Below are positions 52,414-60,942 of a stretch of DNA of 64,000 nt, piece by piece. The stretch is from Nocardioides daphniae (GTDB lineage: Bacteria; Actinomycetota; Actinomycetes; Propionibacteriales; Nocardioidaceae). Both the position numbers and the translations under genes were made by a program. A model generated the notes under the pieces. That model made no database searches. It was not told where the DNA came from and saw only the letters and a program-made list of their open reading frames with translations. The first letter of the stretch is position 1. Every line of letters starts with the position of its first letter. The DNA lies in assembly GCF_004777465.1 (NCBI RefSeq), contig NZ_CP038462.1, positions 2,790,001 through 2,854,000 of the forward strand, given 5' to 3'.

Positions 52414-52722
52414 TCAGAGCTTGATCTCGATGTCGACACCGGCAGGCAGGTCGAGACGCATGAGCGAGTCGACAGTCTTCGGCGTGGGGTCGATGATGTC
52501 GATGAGGCGCTTGTGCGTGCGCATCTCGAAGTGCTCGCGCGAGTCCTTGTACTTGTGGGGCGAGCGAATGACGCAGTACACGTTCTTCTCGGTCGGCAGC
52601 GGCACGGGGCCGGCGACCTTTGCACCCGTACGGGTGACGGTGTCCACGATCTTGCGCGCCGAGGTGTCGATCACCTCGTGGTCATAGGCCTTGAGCCTGA
52701 TGCGGATCTTCTGTCCCGCCAT
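52414..52722 (-). CDS. rpsJ: 30S ribosomal protein S10 (NusE)
   Basis: 102 residues, intact. [60 protein letters not shown]. Also acts as NusE in antitermination. First gene of the S10 operon; tuf, which usually precedes it closely, is 9.6 kb away. Confidence 0.98.
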   Translation of the reverse strand: MAGQKIRIRLKAYDHEVIDTSARKIVDTVTRTGAKVAGPVPLPTEKNVYCVIRSPHKYKDSREHFEMRTHKRLIDIIDPTPKTVDSLMRLDLPAGVDIEIKL

Positions 52723-53161
52723 AGGTCTCTCTCGTCCTTACTCTCGCACCCCGGAAGGTGCCGCGTCCTGGTCTGTTCTCTCGACACGGTCTCGGGTGAG
52801 TCCGCACCGCCTGTCTCTCACCACTCCGCTTCTCGACCCCCGCGGTCGGGCGTGTCGCTCATGTGAGGACAACTGACCAGGGATTGAGTTGTGGACTGTG
52901 GCATCCGACGGTTCGTCGGAATCGGATCGGGTCTCGGCCTGACAACTCAGGAGTGGTGCTTCAGCACACACGACCACCGAGTCCAGACACACGATGGCGA
53001 GCCATCGGGAGACGCGATTCAGTAGTCAAGGGTGTTGACGCACCCCGGCACCCGCCGGAGCAACTTGCCAATCTTGACAGATCTCTCCGCCAAGTTCCAA
53101 ATCGTCCCGCGTGGTCGACGATCCGGGAGTGGCAAGCGGTCCGACCTGCTTGGATTGCGCC
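52723..53161. other. Intergenic region with the S10 operon leader and divergent promoter
   Basis: 439 nt without a convincing gene. It must hold the rpsJ promoter and leader on the minus strand, but I cannot pick a clear -35/-10 pair there. On the plus strand TTGACA (53074-53079) is a good -35 for the gene at 53162, though its -10 (CCAAAT at 53097) is weak. AT content is higher around 53040-53110. Confidence 0.45.
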
Positions 53162-54298
53162 ATGGTCGGACCAGAACAGACTCCCCCACCCGGGGCCCCG
53201 AACACCAATCCTGCGGGCTGGGCTCCTCCGGGGACGACGCCCGCGCCACCGGCGTACGGGCTCCCGCCGACCTACGGACCTCAGTCCTACCCGCAGCAGC
53301 AGTCCTACCCGCAGCAGCTCCCCCCGCAGCCTCCGCAGCTGGGCACCCGCCAGGCGGTGCACAAGCCCGGCGCGGTGCCGCTGCGCCCGCTGGGCCTGGG
53401 CGACGTGCTCGACGCCTCCGTCAAGATCATCCGGATCAACGCCGGCGCCACCATCGGCGCCAGCACGCTGCTCGGCGCCCTCGCGGTCGTGGTGCCCTCG
53501 GTCGTGAGCCTGGTCTTCGGGCTCAACGGCAACCTGGACGCGCTGCTCGCCGAGGAGGAGGTCTTCGTCAGCGACGCCGACGTCGTCGGGCTGGTGGCGA
53601 CCGGGGTGTCCTGGCTCGCCGGCCTGCTGCTGCTCAGCCTGGGGGGGACGTACGTCGCAGCCATGGTCGCGCACACGGTGCAGGCAGCAGCGCTCGGCCG
53701 CACCCTCACGCTCGCCCAGGCCTGGGCGGCGACCCGTGGCCAGCGCGGCCGGCTGTTGGGGCTGGCGCTGCTGCTCGGCCTGATCGGCACGCTCCCCCTC
53801 CTCGTGCTGGCCGTCCTCGTCACGCTCTTCGCCCTCGGGGGGATGTTCGGCAGCGCCCTGATCGTCTTCCTCCTCGGCCTGCCGGTGATGCTGGCTGCCT
53901 ACGCCTGGTACGTCGTGAAGGTCTACACGCTGGCGACGCCCGCCCTGGCCGTGGAGGGCCTCGGCCCCGTGGCCGCCATCTCCCGCGGGTCGCGCCTGGC
54001 CCGGGGCCACTTCTGGCGCGTGCTGGGGATCATGCTGCTGGTGACGGTCCTGGTGCAGGTCGCCGCCTCGGTGATCTCGGTGCCGCTCAGCCTGCTGGCC
54101 GTCGTCCCTGCCTTGGCCGGAGCCTCGGAGGCGACCGGCGTCGCGGTCATGCTCGGCCTCCAGGCGCTCACCCTGGTGGTCACCACCTCCCTGACCGTCC
54201 CGGTGATGGCGGCTGTCGCCGCACTGCTCCACCTCGACCTGCGGATGCGGCACGAGGCGTACGACGTCGAGCTCATCACCCGGTCCACCTCGGCGTGA
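53162..54298 (+). CDS. Multi-pass membrane protein (glycerophosphodiester phosphodiesterase membrane-domain-like)
   Basis: 378 residues. A Pro/Gln/Tyr-rich cytoplasmic N-terminus (about 75 residues) precedes PLRPLGLGDVLDASVKIIR, the hallmark of this actinobacterial family, then about six membrane segments (LLGLALLLGLIGTLPLLVLAV, VVTTSLTVPVMAAVAALL). No phosphodiesterase active site is visible, only the membrane domain. ATG 53162 has no clear ribosome site. First gene of a five-gene operon; its stop overlaps the next GTG (GTGA). Confidence 0.78.
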   Translation: MVGPEQTPPPGAPNTNPAGWAPPGTTPAPPAYGLPPTYGPQSYPQQQSYPQQLPPQPPQLGTRQAVHKPGAVPLRPLGLGDVLDASVKIIRINAGATIGASTLLGALAVVVPSVVSLVFGLNGNLDALLAEEEVFVSDADVVGLVATGVSWLAGLLLLSLGGTYVAAMVAHTVQAAALGRTLTLAQAWAATRGQRGRLLGLALLLGLIGTLPLLVLAVLVTLFALGGMFGSALIVFLLGLPVMLAAYAWYVVKVYTLATPALAVEGLGPVAAISRGSRLARGHFWRVLGIMLLVTVLVQVAASVISVPLSLLAVVPALAGASEATGVAVMLGLQALTLVVTTSLTVPVMAAVAALLHLDLRMRHEAYDVELITRSTSA

Positions 54299-54921
54299 CC
54301 CCTGTCGTGACGCTCGTGACCGGCGCGGGCCCCGGCGAGGACGATGCCCGTGACCTGCTGCGCCGTGAGCTCCTGCGCCCCGAGTACCAGGACTCCGACC
54401 TGCTCGGTCGGGCGACGCGGTGGCTGGAGGACCTCTTCTCCTCACTCCTCGGTGACGCCGTCGAGGTCCCGCTCCTCGCCTTCCTGGCGATCGTCGTCGT
54501 GCTCTTCCTGCTCGTGCTCGCGGTGGGGCTGGTCCTCAGCCGGTGGCGCCGCTCGGGCACGGTCACTGCGGCTCCCCCCTCGGCGTTGCTGGTCGACCAG
54601 GTGGACGCCGCCGAGCTGCGCGCCCGGGCCGAGGCCGCGTTGGACTCGGGCGACGCCACGACCGCCGTCGTGGAGGCGTACCGCGCCCTGGCCGTGCGCC
54701 AGGTGGAGCGCCGCCGCATCGACGACGTGCCCGGGGCCACGGCCCACGAGGTGGGCGAGATGCTCGCCGAGGCGCTGCCGGCGCACGCGACAGCCGTGCG
54801 GGAGGCTGCGGCCCTCTTCGACGTGGCGCTCTACGGCGAGCACCCCGCCACGGCCGAGCAGGCGCGTACGCTGCTCGACCTCGACGACCGGCTCGCCGGC
54901 CGCTCGGGGGTGGCCCGGTGA
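54295..54921 (+). CDS. DUF4129 domain membrane protein
   Basis: 208 residues. One membrane segment (VPLLAFLAIVVVLFLLVLAVGLVLS) and a C-terminal DUF4129 with AALDSGDATTAVVEAYRALA, RRRIDDVPGATAHEVGEML and AAALFDVALYGEHPATAEQA. DUF4129 proteins sit with MoxR/DUF58 genes and, in some bacteria, with transglutaminase-like proteins. Both junctions overlap (GTGA). Confidence 0.85.
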   Translation: MTPVVTLVTGAGPGEDDARDLLRRELLRPEYQDSDLLGRATRWLEDLFSSLLGDAVEVPLLAFLAIVVVLFLLVLAVGLVLSRWRRSGTVTAAPPSALLVDQVDAAELRARAEAALDSGDATTAVVEAYRALAVRQVERRRIDDVPGATAHEVGEMLAEALPAHATAVREAAALFDVALYGEHPATAEQARTLLDLDDRLAGRSGVAR

Positions 54922-56015
54922 GGCCGCGTGGGACCCGCGCCGGCTGGCTCATCGGCGCCGTGGTCGTGCTCACCGTCCTGGCCGCCGCGCTGCTGCGCCA
55001 GGGCGACGCCCGCACCACGGCGCCGCTCGACCCCCACAACCCGTCCCCCGACGGCGCCCAGGCAGTGGCACGTGTCCTGGCCGCCGAGGGGGTGGAGGTC
55101 GTGGTGATCCGCGGCCGTGACGCCCTCGACGCGGTCGCCGTCGGGAGCAGCACGACCGTCGTGGTCACCTCCAGCGACCAGCTCGGCCCGAGCACCGTGA
55201 CCCACCTGCGGGAGCACGCCGCCGACGGGCGCGTCGTCGTGGCGGCGCCCCCTCCCACGGTCGCCGCCCTCCTCACCGACCGCGACCCGATCCGTACCGA
55301 GCTCCCGCGCCCCGTCGCGGCGAGGTGCGACGACCCGCGCCTCAGCGGCCTGCACCTGCAGGTCGACGACGCGTACGCCTACCCCGGCGACGGGTGCTTC
55401 GAAGTCGACGACGGCGCCCTGGTCGCCGACGTCGACGGGGTGCGCCTGCTCGGCGCGGCCGAGCTGCTCAGCAACGCCCGGGTCACCACCTCGGGCAACG
55501 CCGCGGTGGCGCTGGCGCTGCTGGGCGCGACCGACCAGCTCGTCTGGTACGTCCCCGACCTGCGTGACCTCGACCCCTCGGAGGTCGGCGGGCTGGCCGA
55601 GGCCCTGCCACCGTGGCTCGGCCCGGCGCTGTGGCTGGTCGCGCTCTCGGGCACCGCCCTGGTGCTGTGGCGGGCACGCCGCCTGGGCCCGCTGGCCGTG
55701 GAGCCGCTGCCCGTCCCGGTGCGTGCCATCGAGTCGACCGTCGGGCGTGGGCGCCTGCAGCAACGCGCCGGTGACCGCACCCACGCCGCCTCCGTGCTCC
55801 GCACCGCGACCCGGCGCCGGATCGGCCAGCACCTCCAGGTGCCGCCCGACGAGGTGACGCTGCTCTGCGCCGAGACCAGTCGCCGCCTGGCCCGTCCGGT
55901 GCCGGAGGTCGAGACGCTGCTCTCCCCCGACTCCCCCGCCCCCACGTCAGACTCCGCCCTGGTCCGCCTGGCCCAGGAGCTCGCCGCACTCACCGAAGAG
56001 GTACGCACACGATGA
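54918..56015 (+). CDS. DUF4350 domain membrane protein
   Basis: 365 residues. An N-terminal helix (AGWLIGAVVVLTVLAAALL), an external DUF4350 domain (LDPHNPSPDGAQAVARVLAA; VVVTSSDQLGPSTVTHLREH), a second helix (ALWLVALSGTALVLWRARRL) and a cytoplasmic tail. GTG 54918 overlaps the DUF4129 stop codon, and its stop overlaps the moxR ATG. Function unknown; always found with moxR. Confidence 0.83.
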   Translation: MRPRGTRAGWLIGAVVVLTVLAAALLRQGDARTTAPLDPHNPSPDGAQAVARVLAAEGVEVVVIRGRDALDAVAVGSSTTVVVTSSDQLGPSTVTHLREHAADGRVVVAAPPPTVAALLTDRDPIRTELPRPVAARCDDPRLSGLHLQVDDAYAYPGDGCFEVDDGALVADVDGVRLLGAAELLSNARVTTSGNAAVALALLGATDQLVWYVPDLRDLDPSEVGGLAEALPPWLGPALWLVALSGTALVLWRARRLGPLAVEPLPVPVRAIESTVGRGRLQQRAGDRTHAASVLRTATRRRIGQHLQVPPDEVTLLCAETSRRLARPVPEVETLLSPDSPAPTSDSALVRLAQELAALTEEVRTR

Positions 56016-57022
56016 TCGACGACCAGCAGCAGGCCCAGCAGCAGGACCCGCAGCAGGCCCAGCACCAGGCACGGGAGCGCCTCACCCAGGTGCGCAGCGA
56101 GGTCGCCAAGGTGGTCGTCGGCCAGGACGCCGCCGTCTCCGGGCTGCTCGTCGCCCTGCTGTGCGGCGGTCACGTGCTCATGGAGGGCGTGCCCGGCGTC
56201 GCGAAGACCCTGCTGGTGCGCGCGCTCGCGCAGGCGCTCTCGGTGGACACCCGCCGGGTGCAGTTCACCCCCGACCTGATGCCCGGCGACATCACCGGCT
56301 CGATGGTGGTCAGCCAGTCCCCCGACGGTGCCCGCACCGAGCTGACCTTCCGCGAGGGCCCGGTCTTCACCCACCTGCTGCTCGCCGACGAGATCAACCG
56401 GACACCCCCGAAGACGCAGTCGGCGCTGCTCGAGGCGATGGAGGAGGGACAGGTCTCCGTCGACGGCGTCACCCGTCCGCTCCCCCGCCCCTTCCTGGTG
56501 GCCGCCACCCAGAACCCCGTCGAGTACGAGGGCACCTACCCGTTGCCCGAGGCCCAGCTCGACCGCTTCCTGCTCAAGATGGTGCTCCCGGTGCCCGAGC
56601 GTGACGCCGAGCTGGAGATCCTCACCCGACACGCCGCGGGCTTCGACCCGCGAGACCTCGCGGCTGCCGGCGTACGACCGGTGGCCGGCGCCGACGACCT
56701 GCAGGCCGCGGCGGCCGGGGCCGCGTCGGTGACGGTCTCGCCCGAGGTGGTGGCCTACGTCGTCGACATCGCGCGGGCGACCCGCCGCTCCCCCTCGCTG
56801 CAGACCGGCGTCTCGCCGCGTGGCGCGACGGCCCTGATGCGGGCCGCCCGCGCGTGGGCGTGGCTCAACGGACGCGACTTCGTGACCCCCGACGACGTGA
56901 AGGCGTTGGCCCAGGCGACGCTCGTCCACCGCCTCACCCTGCGCCCCGAGGCCGAGCTCGAGGGCGTCGACGCCTCCGCCGTGCTGGCGAGCGCGGTGGG
57001 GTCGGTGCCGGTGCCCCGATGA
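56012..57022 (+). CDS. MoxR family AAA+ ATPase
   Basis: 336 residues. Walker A EGVPGVAKTLLVRALAQ, Walker B HLLLADEINRTPPKTQ, sensor 1 FLVAATQNPVEYEGTYPLPE, LDRFLLKM. Likely a chaperone-like ATPase that acts with the DUF58 (VWA-like) protein encoded next. A Gln-rich N-terminus (QQQAQQQDPQQAQHQ) is added before the core. Intact. Confidence 0.92.
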   Translation: MIDDQQQAQQQDPQQAQHQARERLTQVRSEVAKVVVGQDAAVSGLLVALLCGGHVLMEGVPGVAKTLLVRALAQALSVDTRRVQFTPDLMPGDITGSMVVSQSPDGARTELTFREGPVFTHLLLADEINRTPPKTQSALLEAMEEGQVSVDGVTRPLPRPFLVAATQNPVEYEGTYPLPEAQLDRFLLKMVLPVPERDAELEILTRHAAGFDPRDLAAAGVRPVAGADDLQAAAAGAASVTVSPEVVAYVVDIARATRRSPSLQTGVSPRGATALMRAARAWAWLNGRDFVTPDDVKALAQATLVHRLTLRPEAELEGVDASAVLASAVGSVPVPR

Positions 57023-58307
57023 CCCTGACCGGACGCGTCCCTCTGCTCCTCCTGCTGGACTGGGGCCGGTGCTGGTGCGCCCGGAGGCGCTCACGGTCTG
57101 GCTCTGGCTCACGTTGGTGGTGCTGGCGGTGGTGGTCGACCTCGCCCTGGCGCCGGCGCCGGCGTCGCTCGAGGTGGAGCGTCGTCCGCTGGGCGCAGCC
57201 CGGCACGGCGAGGAGACCTCGACGACGCTGCTGGTCACGCACCGCGGCACCCGACGGGCCCGCGGGGTGCTCCGGGACGCCTGGCAACCGACCGCGGGCG
57301 ACGTCGACAACCGGCACCGCATCGCGCTGGCCCCGAATGACCGGGTGCTGCTCACGACCGCACTGCGGCCCACCCGACGCGGCACGCTGCGCCCGGTGGG
57401 CGTGACCGTCCGACTGCTCGGGCCGCTGGGGCTGGCGGCGCGCCAGCAGACCCGCGAGGTGCCGGGCGAGCTCCGGTCGCTGCCCCGCTTCGACTCCCGC
57501 AAGCACCTGCCGTCGCGGCTGGCCCGGCTGCGCGACCTCGACGGGCGCTCGGCGGTCCGGGTGCGCGGCGCGGGCACGGAGTTCGACTCGCTGCGCGACT
57601 ACGTACGCGGCGACGACGTGCGCTCCATCGACTGGCGGGCCTCCTCGCGCGCCCGCAACGTGGTGGTCCGCACCTGGCAGCCCGAGCGCGACCGACGCGT
57701 CGTGGTGGTCCTCGACACCTCCCGGACCTCCGCGGCGAGGGTCGACGACGTGCCACGCCTGGACGCGGCGATGGAGGCGGCCCAGCTGCTCACCGCGCTC
57801 GCCTCGCGCGCCGGCGACCGGGTCGACATGGTGGCCGGGGACCGCGTCGTACGCCGTCGCCTGCGCACCTCCGGCCCCGGGGCGACCGGCGAGGTCGCCC
57901 GCGCCCTGACCGACGTGCACCCCGAGATCGTGGAGGCCGACTGGCACTCGCTGGCCTCGGCCGTCACCGGGCTGGGGCGCCATCGGGCCCTGGTCGTGCT
58001 GCTCACGCCGCTGGAGCCCTCCGCCGTGGAGCTCGGCCTGCTCCCGGTGCTCGGGCCGCTCACCCGTCACCACCGGGTGGTGGTGGCCTCGGTGCGCAAC
58101 CCCGAGCTGGTGCGCACGGCGCGCGAGGTCACCGACGCGGAGTCGGTGTGGACAGCGGTCGCGGCCGAGCAGGTGCTGGCACGACGTACGCACACCGAGC
58201 GGATGCTGCGGGCGCTCGGCGTCGACGTGCTCGACGTCGACGCCGAGGAGCTGCCCCCGGCACTGGCCGACCACTACCTCACGTTGAAGTCGCGCGGCCT
58301 GCTCTGA
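57019..58307 (+). CDS. DUF58 domain protein (VWA-like MoxR partner; one frameshift)
   Basis: About 429 residues. Two N-terminal hydrophobic stretches (VPLLLLLGL; LTVWLWLTLVVLAVVVDLALA), then a beta domain and the DUF58 signature YVRGDDVRSIDWRASSR followed by a von Willebrand-like strand VVVVLDTSRTSAA. ATG 57019 overlaps the moxR stop codon. An indel near 57058 splits the first hydrophobic stretch from the rest. Last gene of the operon. Confidence 0.87.
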
Positions 58308-58340
58308 GCTCCCGCTCCCTGACCGCGCTGGGTGGCGGCC

Positions 58341-59336
58341 TCAGGCCCGGCTGGCCACCCGGTCCTCCAGGTGGCGGGCGTCGATGTCGCCGTCCTCCCC
58401 CTCGGCGACGGCCCTGCGGCCGACGACGAAGACGTAGGCGAGGAAGACGACCTCGGCCGCGACGCCGATGGCCAGACGGGCCCACGTGGGCAGCCCCGAG
58501 GGCGTCACGAACCCCTCGACCACGCCGCTGACCAGGAGCACCACCACCAGCCCCAGGGCGATGGTGGCGGCCGTGCGGCCCTCCCGCGCGATCGAGCGGG
58601 CGCGAGTGAGGTCGCCGGGCTCGATCCACGACCAGAAGAGGCGCAGCCCGGTGCCGGCGGCGACGAAGACGGCCGTCAGCTCCAGCAGGCCGTGCGGCAG
58701 CAGCAGCCCCCAGAAGTGCGCGCCGTGGTCGTAGCGGTGCATGATCGCGCCGATCACCGCGAGGTTGGCGATGTTCTGGAAGAGCAGCCAGAAGACGGGC
58801 AGCCCGAGGATCCCCAGCGCGATGCAGAGAGCGGAGACCCAGGCGTTGTTGACCCACACCTGGGCGGCGAAGTGGGAGGAGGCCGACTCGGAGTAGTAGT
58901 CCTCGAAGTCGTGGGAGACCAGGTCGTCGATCTGCTGCTGGCTCATCAGGGACTGCTCGACCGTCGGGTGGTGGAAGAGCCACCACATCATCAGGCCGGC
59001 CACCACCACGTTGCCGACCAGCGCCCCCAGCCACCAGAACCGCAGCCGGTAGAGCGCCGCCGGGAAGCGGTGGGTGAAGAAGCGCAGGAAGCCGGCGGCG
59101 GTGGAGGTGCGCGAGGCCAACGCCCGGGTGCGTGCGTTGGCGAGCAGCACCGACAGGTGCTGCACCAGCGCCGGGTCGGGGGCCTGCGCCCGCACGGCCG
59201 AGAGGTGGGTGCCGACCTGCTGGTAGAGCTCCGCGAGCTCGTCTGCCTCCGCACCGCTGAGTCCCCGGCGACGGGTCAACGCGTCGAGCCTCTCCCACTC
59301 CGCCCGGTGGGCCACCACGTACGCGTCCAGATCCAC
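58341..59336 (-). CDS. Stage II sporulation protein M (SpoIIM) family membrane protein
   Basis: 331 residues. Cytoplasmic N-terminus (AHRAEWERLDALTRRRGLSG; ELYQQVGTHLSAVRAQ), then five to six membrane segments including GILGLPVFWLLFQNIANLAV and HGLLELTAVFVAAGTGLRLF, the SpoIIM family hallmark. Host need not sporulate: the family is widespread in actinobacteria beside MoxR and RDD genes. GTG at 59336 lies six bases after a TAGGGT -10, so probably leaderless. Intact. Confidence 0.88.
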   Translation of the reverse strand: MDLDAYVVAHRAEWERLDALTRRRGLSGAEADELAELYQQVGTHLSAVRAQAPDPALVQHLSVLLANARTRALASRTSTAAGFLRFFTHRFPAALYRLRFWWLGALVGNVVVAGLMMWWLFHHPTVEQSLMSQQQIDDLVSHDFEDYYSESASSHFAAQVWVNNAWVSALCIALGILGLPVFWLLFQNIANLAVIGAIMHRYDHGAHFWGLLLPHGLLELTAVFVAAGTGLRLFWSWIEPGDLTRARSIAREGRTAATIALGLVVVLLVSGVVEGFVTPSGLPTWARLAIGVAAEVVFLAYVFVVGRRAVAEGEDGDIDARHLEDRVASRA

Positions 59337-59342
59337 GGCACC

Positions 59343-59364
59343 ACCCTAGGGCCGCCCCTATGCT
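59343..59364. promoter_or_regulatory. Divergent -10 elements of spoIIM and RDD genes
   Basis: Minus strand TAGGGT (59343-59348) lies six bases before the spoIIM GTG; plus strand TATGCT (59359-59364) lies nine bases before the RDD ATG. The two promoters are within 40 nt and their polymerase sites would overlap, so they may compete. Confidence 0.55.
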
Positions 59365-59373
59365 GGGGCTGCC

Positions 59374-60195
59374 ATGTCGACGAACCCCGGGCACGCGGCC
59401 CTCACCCTGGACGACACCGTCACCGGTGAGGCGGTCGCCATCGACCTGCCCGCCGCCGGCATCGGCGTACGACTCGTCTCCGGGCTGATCGACGTGGTCG
59501 TGGTCGGCCTCGTCCTCGTGGTCTGCGACTTCCTCTTCCTGCTGGCCTCGGTCAACCTCAGCGAGGCGCTGGTGCACGTCGCGGTGGTCTCGGTCTCGAT
59601 CGTGTCGCTGCTCGTGGTGCCGACGACGATCGAGACGCTGACCCGCGGGCGCTCGGCTGGCAAGTGGATGATGGGGCTGCGCGTGGTGCGCGAGGACGCG
59701 GGGCCCGTCACCGCCCAGCACGCCTTCGTCCGCGCCCTGGTGGGCGTCGTCGAGATCTACCTCTTCGGTGGCGCCCCGGCGCTGCTGGCCGTGCTCTGCA
59801 ACTCGCGCGGCAAGCGGCTCGGCGACTTCGCCGCCGGCACCTACGTGGTCCGGGACCGCTCCCGCCTGGTGCTGCCCACTCCCCCGACCATGCCGCCGGA
59901 ACTGGCGACGTGGGCGCGGTCCGCCGACCTCGCGCCGCTGCCGACGGCAGTGACCCTGGGCGTACGCCAGTTCCTCGCCCGCGGCGCCAGCCTGACGCCG
60001 CAGGCCCGGATGGCCACCGGCACGGCGCTCGTCGCGCAGGTGCAGGCGTACGTCGCCCCGCCTCCGCCGCCGGGCACGCACCCGGAGGCCTACTTGGTCG
60101 CCGTGATGGCGGAGCGGCGCGAGCGCGACCTCGCGCGGCTGCGGCGCGAGCAGGCCGTCCGCGACCGGCTCAACGCGGCCGCCATCGGCGGCTGA
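59374..60195 (+). CDS. RDD family membrane protein
   Basis: 273 residues. The RDD domain starts GIGVRLVSGLIDVVVVGLVL (Arg-Asp pair in the first helix) and has GRSAGKWMMGLRVVREDAGP and RGKRLGDFAAGTYVVRD. A cytoplasmic C-terminal 110 residues follow, ending in an Arg-rich helix (ERRERDLARLRREQAVRDRL). RDD beside SpoIIM and MoxR is a known actinobacterial association. Role unknown. Confidence 0.88.
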   Translation: MSTNPGHAALTLDDTVTGEAVAIDLPAAGIGVRLVSGLIDVVVVGLVLVVCDFLFLLASVNLSEALVHVAVVSVSIVSLLVVPTTIETLTRGRSAGKWMMGLRVVREDAGPVTAQHAFVRALVGVVEIYLFGGAPALLAVLCNSRGKRLGDFAAGTYVVRDRSRLVLPTPPTMPPELATWARSADLAPLPTAVTLGVRQFLARGASLTPQARMATGTALVAQVQAYVAPPPPPGTHPEAYLVAVMAERRERDLARLRREQAVRDRLNAAAIGG

Positions 60196-60198
60196 GGC

Positions 60199-60921
60199 TC
60201 AGACGCGGCGGTAGGTCAGGTCCGTGATGACGCGGTCCTTGGCCAGGCCCTTGCGCTCGAACTTGGTGACCGGCCGGGCGTCCCAGCGGGGCACGACACC
60301 GCCGGTGAGCAGCGGCTCGGCGTCCAGGACCTCGAGCATCTGCTCAGCGTAGGGCGCCCAGTCGGTGGCCAGCCGCCACAGGCCGCCGACCTCCAGCCGC
60401 TCGGCGGCGACGTGGGCGAAGCCGGGGGTGATCAGGCGGCGCTTGTTGTGCTTCTTCTTGTGCCACGGGTCGGGGAAGAAGGTCCAGATCTCGTGGACCC
60501 CGCCCGGGGCGAGCAGGTGCTCGACCAGCCACGCCGCGTCAACGGAGCAGAAGCGGACGTTCTCGGCACCGGCCTCCGCGACCCGCCACAGGCTGTCGGC
60601 CACGCCCGGCACCCAGACCTCCAGCGCCAGCACGTTGACCTCGGGACGGGCGGCCGCCAGCGCCGCGGTCGCCTCCCCCACGCCCGGGCCGATCTCGACG
60701 ACCAGCGGCGCCTCGCGGCCGAACCAGGAGGTGAGGTCGAAGTCGGGGGCGTCGACGGCCTCGTCCGGGATCACCCAGCCCTCGGCGTGGGCCTCCCACG
60801 CCTCGGCCTGGCGAGGGGTGAAGCGGGCACCGCGTCGGGTGTAGCTGAGCACCTCACGCATCGGGCGACCGTCGTCGGTCAGCTTGAAGTGCGGGCGAGC
60901 GGGGCGTACGGAGTCAGACAC
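60199..60921 (-). CDS. trmB: tRNA (guanine-N7-)-methyltransferase
   Basis: Methylates G46 of tRNAs. 240 residues: LVVEIGPGVGEATAALAAAR (SAM site), the catalytic FFPDPWHKKKHNKRRLITP and LATDWAPYAEQM. GTG at 60921; a minus-strand TAGTCT lies eight bases upstream, so a near-leaderless start is possible despite the 21-nt distance to ilvA. Intact. Confidence 0.95.
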   Translation of the reverse strand: MSDSVRPARPHFKLTDDGRPMREVLSYTRRGARFTPRQAEAWEAHAEGWVIPDEAVDAPDFDLTSWFGREAPLVVEIGPGVGEATAALAAARPEVNVLALEVWVPGVADSLWRVAEAGAENVRFCSVDAAWLVEHLLAPGGVHEIWTFFPDPWHKKKHNKRRLITPGFAHVAAERLEVGGLWRLATDWAPYAEQMLEVLDAEPLLTGGVVPRWDARPVTKFERKGLAKDRVITDLTYRRV

Positions 60922-60942
60922 GAGGAGCCAGACTACGGGAGG

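Noticed and set aside
52723..53161. A specific rpsJ promoter
   Set aside because: Several weak minus-strand hexamer pairs exist (for example TTGGAA with CAAGAT near 53080-53100), but none is clearly better than chance.
55379..57577. Long minus-strand open frame opposite the DUF4350, moxR and DUF58 genes
   Set aside because: No ribosome site or domain; plus-strand frames there encode recognisable families with coupled start/stop codons.
58341..59336. SpoIIM as evidence of endospore formation
   Set aside because: SpoIIM-family genes are widespread in non-sporulating actinobacteria, and no other sporulation gene is present.
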